This document shows, one piece after another, positions 41,484 through 46,338 of a DNA stretch of 46,338 nucleotides. The stretch's first letter is position 1, and each line of letters starts with the position of its first letter. The translations under genes and the position numbers were made by a program. The DNA comes from Candidatus Mediterraneibacter excrementigallinarum (GTDB lineage Bacteria; Bacillota; Clostridia; Lachnospirales; Lachnospiraceae), in the NCBI GenBank assembly GCA_019120075.1, contig DWVT01000036.1, forward strand, positions 1 to 46,338, read 5' to 3'. Under the pieces are notes generated by a model, which did not search any database, was not told where the DNA came from, and saw nothing but the letters and a program-made list of their open reading frames with translations.

Positions 41484-42413
41484 TCAGCGGATAACAGTGC
41501 CCGTTTTTCCCTTCAGAGCATCTTTTACTTTGTCGAAGGAAGTAATGTATGCGGTGCGGCCTTCACGGTCTTCGATGAACTCTACGGCAGCGCGGAATTT
41601 CGGGAGCATGTTGTAGATGCCGAAGTGGCCTTCTTCCATGTATGATTTGGCCTGTTCTACAGAGATTTCTCCCAGAGGCTGCTCATCAGGCTGTCCGAGG
41701 TTGATGCAGACTTTTTCTACGTTTGTCAGGATGATGAGCATATCCGCATTGATCCCCTCGGCAAGTTTTCCGGCTGCCAGATCCTTCTCGATGACCGCGC
41801 TGGCGCCTTTGAGGTGATTGTCCTGTTCCAGTACAGGAATGCCGCCGCCACCTGCTGCGATAACGACCTGGTCTGCGTCAAGAAGCGCGTTGACTGCGTC
41901 AAGTTCCACGATTTTTACAGGGTTTGGTGCGGAGACAACACGACGGAATCCCCTGCCGGCTTCCTCGATGACATAGTTCCCTTTTCTGCGCTCTTCGTTT
42001 GCCTCCTCGGCGTTCATATAACGTCCAAGGACTTTCGTGGGGGTGTAGAATGCATCGTCATAAGGATCGACGATCACCTGAGTCAGGACAGTGCTGACAG
42101 TGCGGTAGATACCGCGGTTTAACAGCTCCTCGCGGATTCCGTTCTGAAGATCGTATCCGATATAGCCCTGGCTCATGGCAGAGCAGACGGACATGGGGCA
42201 TGCGGTATATTCAGGATGGTTTTTCGCAAATTCGTTCATTGCAGTATGGATCATCCCGACCTGCGGGGCGTTACTGTGAGTGATGGCAACCTGATAACCC
42301 TCCTCGATCAGATCAGCAATGCATTTGGCTGTATGTTTTACAGCGACTTTCTGCTCCGGAAGCGTAGTTCCGAGCGCCCGGTGTCCCAGAGCGACAACAA
42401 CTCGTTTTTTCAT
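41484..42413 (-). CDS. arcC: Carbamate kinase
   Basis: A 309-residue amino-acid-kinase-fold enzyme making ATP and carbamate from carbamoyl phosphate, the energy-yielding last step of arginine, citrulline or purine-derived ureide breakdown. ATG 42413 follows GAAAGGA; the longer frame lacks a ribosome site. Seen are ITHSNAPQVG, AAGGGGIPV, the ADP-site ILTNVEKVCIN and the closing FIEDREGRTAYIT. The N-terminal motif, usually ALGGNAL, reads ALGHRAL with His11 and Arg12. No arginine deiminase or transcarbamylase gene is adjacent, so the source of carbamoyl phosphate is elsewhere. Confidence 0.93.
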   Translation of the reverse strand: MKKRVVVALGHRALGTTLPEQKVAVKHTAKCIADLIEEGYQVAITHSNAPQVGMIHTAMNEFAKNHPEYTACPMSVCSAMSQGYIGYDLQNGIREELLNRGIYRTVSTVLTQVIVDPYDDAFYTPTKVLGRYMNAEEANEERRKGNYVIEEAGRGFRRVVSAPNPVKIVELDAVNALLDADQVVIAAGGGGIPVLEQDNHLKGASAVIEKDLAAGKLAEGINADMLIILTNVEKVCINLGQPDEQPLGEISVEQAKSYMEEGHFGIYNMLPKFRAAVEFIEDREGRTAYITSFDKVKDALKGKTGTVIR

Positions 42414-42488
42414 GATATCTATTTCCTTTCTTTTATGATTTCCGTTTCTTCGGGAAGACCGTAAAGATCTGCCGGTTTCCACTGTTTA

Positions 42489-42529
42489 AAACTTATAAAA
42501 AGTTTACTATCATTTTGCCTAAAAATCAA
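42489..42529 (-). promoter_or_regulatory. Carbamate kinase promoter with dyad
   Basis: Minus strand TTGATT (42524-42529), 17 bases, TAAACT (42501-42506). An inverted repeat AAACTT/AAGTTT (42489-42494 and 42500-42505) overlaps the -10 and could bind a regulator. Confidence 0.4.
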
Positions 42530-42616
42530 TGCTCATCTGTGTATGCGGAAGAGTTTTAGTCCACGCCATACCCGGTGACAGAAATATGCAGCGTCATGCC
42601 TGTATGTAAGAGGTAT

Positions 42617-44203
42617 TTAGGCGTGAACCGTAACGCGGAAGATTATATCCGCAAGCAGCAGAATCGTCAGTCCTGTACAGATGGCAGTTCTCGAAAACTT
42701 TCTCAGCTTTATGAACCGGTCGGTTATCCGGGGCGCCAGATAGTACAGAAAAGCGCATCCCAGAAGTGCCGCTGCGATGGAACCTCCCGCGTAGATCCGC
42801 CCAGCGATGTTAAGCGAGTATCCGCTGTAATCCCAGGGCTGTGTGCCGGTGAAAAATTCAGTGATCCAGCTTACGGCAAATTCCAGGACGGAATAAAACA
42901 CAAAATTTAACAGAAAGACCAGCACCGGTTTGTGGATAAAGTGCCTGCACACCAGAAGAATCAGTATGCCAAATATTCCATAAATGGGCATCCATGGACT
43001 GAACGGAGAAAACAGCCCGTCTGTTGTTCCGTTGACAAGAAGCTGTACGCTCATCTCGCATACCCATCCCAGTATGGAGAAGACATGGAACAGGAATACA
43101 CAGGAGAGGAAAGCGTATGTCCGGTCCGATTTCACAGGTGATCTTACAGCTTTAAAGGGAGGCTGTACAGAGAACAGGAAAACAGGATACTGTTCCGGTG
43201 CAAAATAAGAAATCTGTGTGTAGGGTCCGCGTGAATCATCGTAAAGCGCTTTGCTGATGAGAAGCTCATCTTCTGAAGGCACATGTTCCAGGTAAGAATC
43301 ATTCAGTTGTTCATAGCGCGCTGAACGGGACAGTACATAATTCCTGCGAAGATTCAGATAAAGCTCAGCCTCGGTTCCGGTCAGATACGGGTTGACGAAG
43401 AGAAAGTCCAGGATCCCGAAAGTGAACAGGGACAGGATCTTCCAGCCGATAAAAGAAAGATGCAGCAGGAAGAGCTTGTACTTGTTGTGTTTCATGAGCT
43501 GTTTCGACAGGAAGAACGCGTCCTTTCTGCTTATCTTCGGATTTTCCGCAAGGATATACGGGATCATCCGATATTCATAATACTTGATGACGCCGCCCAC
43601 AATGGTCAGGCTCCAGAAAAACTGGAACAATGCGCGGCAGAACATGATCCAGGCGGGATGTGTTATGACCCGGAGTTTATAGAGGAAAAAGATCTTTGAG
43701 ACCGGAGTCTGGCGGTAACTGTGATTTTCGAGGAAAAAGCGTTTTTCTCCGATATTGAGAAGATTGCTGATAAATATCTGATATAAAATGGACAGGACCA
43801 CACCGATGATGAGGATCAGGGTGGAAATATCCCAGTTTTCAACAAAGAAATTATTGACGGCACGGAGGAAGGAGAAGAATGCGGAGCTGCTTGTTGTTCC
43901 CAGCTCTATGGCTATATCTGCGGCAGTGGAAAACGGAGAGCGGAAGAAATCCGAGATAAATGTGCCTTTGAAAAGACGGCGGGCGAGATCGGAGATGACT
44001 TCCGAGTTTGTTATCTCTGCGGCAAAAGGCGCAGTCATATTGCGCTCCAGCGAGGGCAGCGAAGCCTGAGAACCGAGAAATGTGGCAGAGACCGGATACA
44101 GACCGGCAAGCATGGCAGCGAGAAAGCAGACAGAGATCATTCTCCAGTAGTTCTGTTTCATTCTCATCCTTGTCTTTTTCTTAAGAACTTTTCTTTTCCA
44201 CAT
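42617..44203 (-). CDS. DUF975-CmpB fusion membrane protein
   Basis: A 528-residue membrane protein joining two families usually seen apart. Residues 1-320 fit DUF975: a basic start, helices, and RMIPYILAENPKISRKDAF, the conserved segment of that family, ending near GTEAELYLNLRR. Residues about 370-525 fit the type IV ABC/CmpB family (ILGWVCEMSVQLLVNG and PWMPIYGIFG, several helices). The ATG has CGGAGG 7 bases upstream; an internal Met-LysGln near residue 15 is a weaker start. Both families have unknown functions; relatives are common in Lachnospiraceae. It is transcribed alone from a good promoter. Confidence 0.8.
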   Translation of the reverse strand: MWKRKVLKKKTRMRMKQNYWRMISVCFLAAMLAGLYPVSATFLGSQASLPSLERNMTAPFAAEITNSEVISDLARRLFKGTFISDFFRSPFSTAADIAIELGTTSSSAFFSFLRAVNNFFVENWDISTLILIIGVVLSILYQIFISNLLNIGEKRFFLENHSYRQTPVSKIFFLYKLRVITHPAWIMFCRALFQFFWSLTIVGGVIKYYEYRMIPYILAENPKISRKDAFFLSKQLMKHNKYKLFLLHLSFIGWKILSLFTFGILDFLFVNPYLTGTEAELYLNLRRNYVLSRSARYEQLNDSYLEHVPSEDELLISKALYDDSRGPYTQISYFAPEQYPVFLFSVQPPFKAVRSPVKSDRTYAFLSCVFLFHVFSILGWVCEMSVQLLVNGTTDGLFSPFSPWMPIYGIFGILILLVCRHFIHKPVLVFLLNFVFYSVLEFAVSWITEFFTGTQPWDYSGYSLNIAGRIYAGGSIAAALLGCAFLYYLAPRITDRFIKLRKFSRTAICTGLTILLLADIIFRVTVHA

Positions 44204-44234
44204 GGGGGCGCCTCCGAAAATCCAATAATATTAT

Positions 44235-44263
44235 ATTATAGAATAGATAGATATGATTTGCAA
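44235..44263 (-). promoter_or_regulatory. Promoter of the DUF975-CmpB gene
   Basis: Minus strand TTGCAA (44258-44263), 17 bases, TATAAT (44235-44240), 32 bases before the ATG. Confidence 0.65.
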
Positions 44264-44293
44264 TCGTTTAACAGGAAGGCATATAAAAAGCTT

Positions 44294-44443
44294 TAACAGT
44301 TCAGCCATGCAGCTCGAATCCGCTGCTCTGCAGCTCCTTCTCGCTGAGGGCGTCCGCCCTATGTCAGGATAAAAGAGGGCTTGCGCTTGTAAGCAAGCTT
44401 CCGTGCAAGCCCTCTTTTATCCTGACGCATGGCTGAACTGTTA
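44294..44443 (-). repeat. Inverted-repeat-bounded structured element, copy B
   Basis: A 150-base element with perfect 17-base terminal inverted repeats (44294-44310 and 44427-44443, end sequence TAACAGTTCAGCCATGC). Inside are a perfect 22-bp stem (44363-44384 with 44405-44426) whose loop has its own GCTTG/CAAGC stem, a hairpin AGGGCG/CGCCCT (44347-44360) and GCTGC/GCAGC (44322-44334). The minus-strand part next to its far end matches copy A (17611-17680). On the minus strand it lies behind the gene at 44543 and ends in AAGCTTTTTATAT, so it may also act as a terminator. Confidence 0.75.
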
Positions 44444-44542
44444 CAAAAAGCAGACCCGGAAATCTGCGGTTCCCTGTCATTCTGACAGGAAACAAACAGA
44501 GATCCTGACGGTCTGCCCCGAATCGATCTATTGACTATTTAA

Positions 44543-44920
44543 TTACTCAGACTGATATACGCCCCACAGATAAAGGATCGGAAGAATCAGGCTGATGACA
44601 TATGTGATAGAAAAACCGCTTGTCACAGTCGTATAGATCAGATCAGCCACAATGGCGATAAGATAGATGACCGCAGTGATGAATACGGATTTTCTGGACT
44701 TATATACCACACCGATGATACCTGCGGCAAGCACAAAGCATGCCAGAATGAGCATCCAGATGTAGTACATTGTCGACGGCGGTGTCATTCCCAGCATTTC
44801 ATAGGAAGACGTCATCAGATCTTTCATCAGGAGTGAGAAGATCGCGCTGATGACCGAAAGAGCTCCGAATACAATGATGATGATCGATACAACGTGCAGC
44901 AGTTTACTTTTTTTCTTCAT
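44543..44920 (-). CDS. Small four-helix membrane protein
   Basis: A 125-residue hydrophobic protein with four membrane segments (about 10-32, 52-70, 78-95 and 102-121), a basic N-terminus MKKKSK and a short acidic end YQSE. No cysteines or charged motifs suggest a function, and no family is recognised. AGGAGG lies 8 bases before the ATG. It follows the MacB-like permease gene on the same strand after 58 bases, with its own TATAAT (44944-44949) and a palindrome in the -35 region, so it may be separately controlled. Confidence 0.75.
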   Translation of the reverse strand: MKKKSKLLHVVSIIIIVFGALSVISAIFSLLMKDLMTSSYEMLGMTPPSTMYYIWMLILACFVLAAGIIGVVYKSRKSVFITAVIYLIAIVADLIYTTVTSGFSITYVISLILPILYLWGVYQSE

Positions 44921-44943
44921 AGGATAATCCTCCTCATAAATGA

Positions 44944-44971
44944 ATTATAGTGAAACCATGTTCACTGAACA
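44944..44971 (-). promoter_or_regulatory. -10 box and palindrome before the small membrane protein
   Basis: Minus strand TATAAT (44944-44949); TGTTCA-N-TGAACA (44959-44971) lies where the -35 box would be. A candidate operator; no good -35 hexamer. Confidence 0.4.
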
Positions 44972-44978
44972 CAGTATA

Positions 44979-46217
44979 TCACATTCTTCTCAATGCTTCA
45001 ATCGGGCTTAACTGTGCGGCTTTCCGCGCCGGATAGATTCCGAAAACGATCCCGACTCCGCAGGAAAACAGGGTTGCGATGATTACTGCCGGAAGGGAAA
45101 GGGATGCGTGGATCCCGCCTACTTCCAGCGCGCTGATCAGAGCGGTAAGTCCTCCTCCGAGAAGGATACCGATGATGCCTCCCATTCCGGAAATGATGGC
45201 GGACTCGCACAGGAACTGTGCGATGATGGAACCGGTCTTGGCACCCAGAGCTTTCCGGATACCAATCTCGCGTGTCCGCTCGGTCACGGAGACGAGCATG
45301 ATGTTCATGACGCCGATGCCTCCCACCACAAGCGAGATCGCGGCTACCAGAGCGACAAAGGCTGTGACTCCGTCCATAACGGCTCCCATCATATCAGACA
45401 GATCGATGGGACGCTGCTGCATAAACGGGGTATCACCCAGGTCCTGATGCCGGGAATTAAGGAGCTGGACCGCTGTTGAAGCGACACGGGAGGCATTGTC
45501 ACTGTCCGCCGCTGTCAGGGAAACCGAATAAAATCCCTCGATGGGCTGGCCGAAAGCCTCGGAAAGGGTATAAGGCACTTCGATCGAAATGGACTCAGGC
45601 ATCCCCATCGCCTGATAAGTGGCCTCCACTTCCAGCATGTCATCGGATGTTTCCCGGACACCGAGTATAGTGACTTCCTGGATACCGGAGTCTATGGCAA
45701 GTTCAAAACTCATTCCCACCACATTGGTGTTTCCGAAGAGATACCGCGCGGTCAGCTCATCAATGACACAGACCGGTCTTCCGCTCTCCGTATCATTTTC
45801 TGTAAAATAACTTCCTTTCACGAGAGGAGATGTATACTGAGCGTTCTCGTAATCCGGGGTGGTCATGGTTACATAGGCGTCAAAGGTGCCCTTGCGGGTC
45901 GTACATTTTCCGCTCATGGTCTGGGTGGTGGTGATATTTTCCACAGAATCTCCGAGAGCATCGCGGAGAAAAGAGATATCATCCCCTGTGATGGCATCCG
46001 TTCGGGTCACTTCTTCACTGTTTACCTGAACGGTCACTGTGTTGGTCTGGACATTAGTGGCATCCACCACATCGTTTTTCAGCCCGTTTCCGATGGAGAC
46101 GATGGTCACCACGGAGGTGATGCCGATGATGATGCCAAGCATGGTGAGAAAAGAACGTCCTTTGTTGGCGCGGATATTATCCAGCGCCATTTTTACATAT
46201 TCAAGAAACTGTCCCAT
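44979..46217 (-). CDS. MacB-like ABC permease
   Basis: A 412-residue FtsX-type permease of the MacB group: helix 1 near 20-45 (RSFLTMLGIIIGITSVVTIVSIGNG), an extracytoplasmic MacB core domain (about 50-270), then three helices near 283-310, 335-360 and 372-395 with the conserved RTREIGIRKALGA between them, ending GIYPARKAAQLSPIEALRRM. It would form an efflux complex with the adaptor encoded just upstream and an ATPase. That ATPase is not fused (MacB proper carries it) and is not in the window. The ribosome site is weak (GGGG 9 bases before ATG). Substrate unknown. Confidence 0.92.
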   Translation of the reverse strand: MGQFLEYVKMALDNIRANKGRSFLTMLGIIIGITSVVTIVSIGNGLKNDVVDATNVQTNTVTVQVNSEEVTRTDAITGDDISFLRDALGDSVENITTTQTMSGKCTTRKGTFDAYVTMTTPDYENAQYTSPLVKGSYFTENDTESGRPVCVIDELTARYLFGNTNVVGMSFELAIDSGIQEVTILGVRETSDDMLEVEATYQAMGMPESISIEVPYTLSEAFGQPIEGFYSVSLTAADSDNASRVASTAVQLLNSRHQDLGDTPFMQQRPIDLSDMMGAVMDGVTAFVALVAAISLVVGGIGVMNIMLVSVTERTREIGIRKALGAKTGSIIAQFLCESAIISGMGGIIGILLGGGLTALISALEVGGIHASLSLPAVIIATLFSCGVGIVFGIYPARKAAQLSPIEALRRM

Positions 46218-46233
46218 ATTCTGTAACCCCGCT

Positions 46234-46338
46234 CTAGTTTTCTGCCTGATCTGAAGTGACTTCCTGAGGAATGGCGCGCATGCCGGGCGTGATGTCCACG
46301 TTCAGGTCGCTGACCACCTGATCTCCTTCTTTCAGACC
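46234..46338 (-). CDS. Efflux membrane-fusion protein, C-terminal end only
   Basis: The window edge cuts this gene; 34 codons and a TAG remain, reading GLKEGDQVVSDLNVDITPGM and then RAIPQEVTSDQAEN. The G-L-K-E-G-D-x-V-V-x-D and T-P-G-M pattern is the usual end of HlyD/MacA-type adaptor proteins, which link a membrane ABC pump to the outside. It is 16 bases upstream of the MacB-like permease start, in the same operon. Confidence 0.8.
   Translation of the reverse strand, partial: GLKEGDQVVSDLNVDITPGMRAIPQEVTSDQAEN

Noticed and set aside
44363-44426. The strong 22-bp stem as a simple terminator or a CRISPR-like repeat
   Set aside because: It is one part of a larger element with terminal repeats and a second copy; there are no spaced direct repeats.
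44473-44489. CCTGTCA/TGACAGG hairpin as terminator of the small membrane protein gene
   Set aside because: The stem is short and no T-run follows on the minus strand.

Overview
The window looks like chromosomal DNA of a spore-forming, strictly anaerobic gut Firmicute, most likely a member of the Lachnospiraceae. This is inferred from the roughly even base composition, AGGAGG-type ribosome sites with frequent TTG/GTG starts, sigma-A type promoters, a pyrophosphate-type phosphofructokinase, rubrerythrin, a Csp-like subtilase, DUF975/CmpB and HAAS/PadR proteins. No phage, plasmid, insertion sequence with a transposase, or CRISPR array is visible. Two tRNA genes (Val-CAC and Leu-CAG) lie near 20-22 kb.

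Layout. 1-1.9 kb (minus): an MFS drug-efflux protein cut by the window edge, preceded by its likely regulator, an AraC DNA-binding domain fused to a GNAT acetyltransferase. 2.0-12.0 kb: a GH2 beta-galactosidase-like enzyme (minus) diverges from an AraC/cupin regulator. That regulator is translationally coupled to an OmpR-type response regulator, followed by a fructosamine-3-kinase-like protein, a small membrane histidine kinase and an ATPase/FtsX-permease pair: a peptide-sensing/resistance type module with a kinase gene inside it. 12.1-19.1 kb (plus): an SGNH hydrolase, a GldA/GldF/GldG-like ABC system with a DUF4340 protein, a zinc-ribbon membrane protein and a J-domain protein with a cysteine string.

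19.2-30.3 kb: DegV lipid-binding protein, tRNA-Val, MATE pump and tRNA-Leu (all minus); a PadR regulator with a HAAS-SEDS fusion (plus); PPi-type phosphofructokinase (minus) diverging from a family 2 glycosyltransferase and rubrerythrin (plus); D-lactate dehydrogenase-like enzyme (minus) diverging from a subtilase. 30.3-33.7 kb is visibly more A+T rich: an AraC remnant, a PHP phosphatase, a second MATE pump, a hexapeptide acetyltransferase and a reading frame without a start codon. 33.8-38.4 kb: a heterodimeric ABC exporter and a twin-Nudix protein. 38.9-40.5 kb: an Rpn nuclease with a candidate internal start, and a flavodoxin. 40.6-46.3 kb (all minus): hemolysin III/PAQR protein, carbamate kinase, DUF975-CmpB fusion, small membrane protein, MacB-like permease and the tail of its adaptor.

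Themes: export and envelope stress recur (five transporter systems plus a putative SEDS protein). Regulation is compact: two divergent gene pairs use promoters whose -35 boxes overlap. The less ordinary items are an inverted-repeat-bounded structured element present twice (17.6 and 44.3 kb) downstream of sense-oriented genes, the Rpn internal start resembling RpnL/RpnS toxin-antitoxin layout, the HAAS-SEDS fusion with an altered catalytic position, and a long hairpin that would bury the rubrerythrin start codon.
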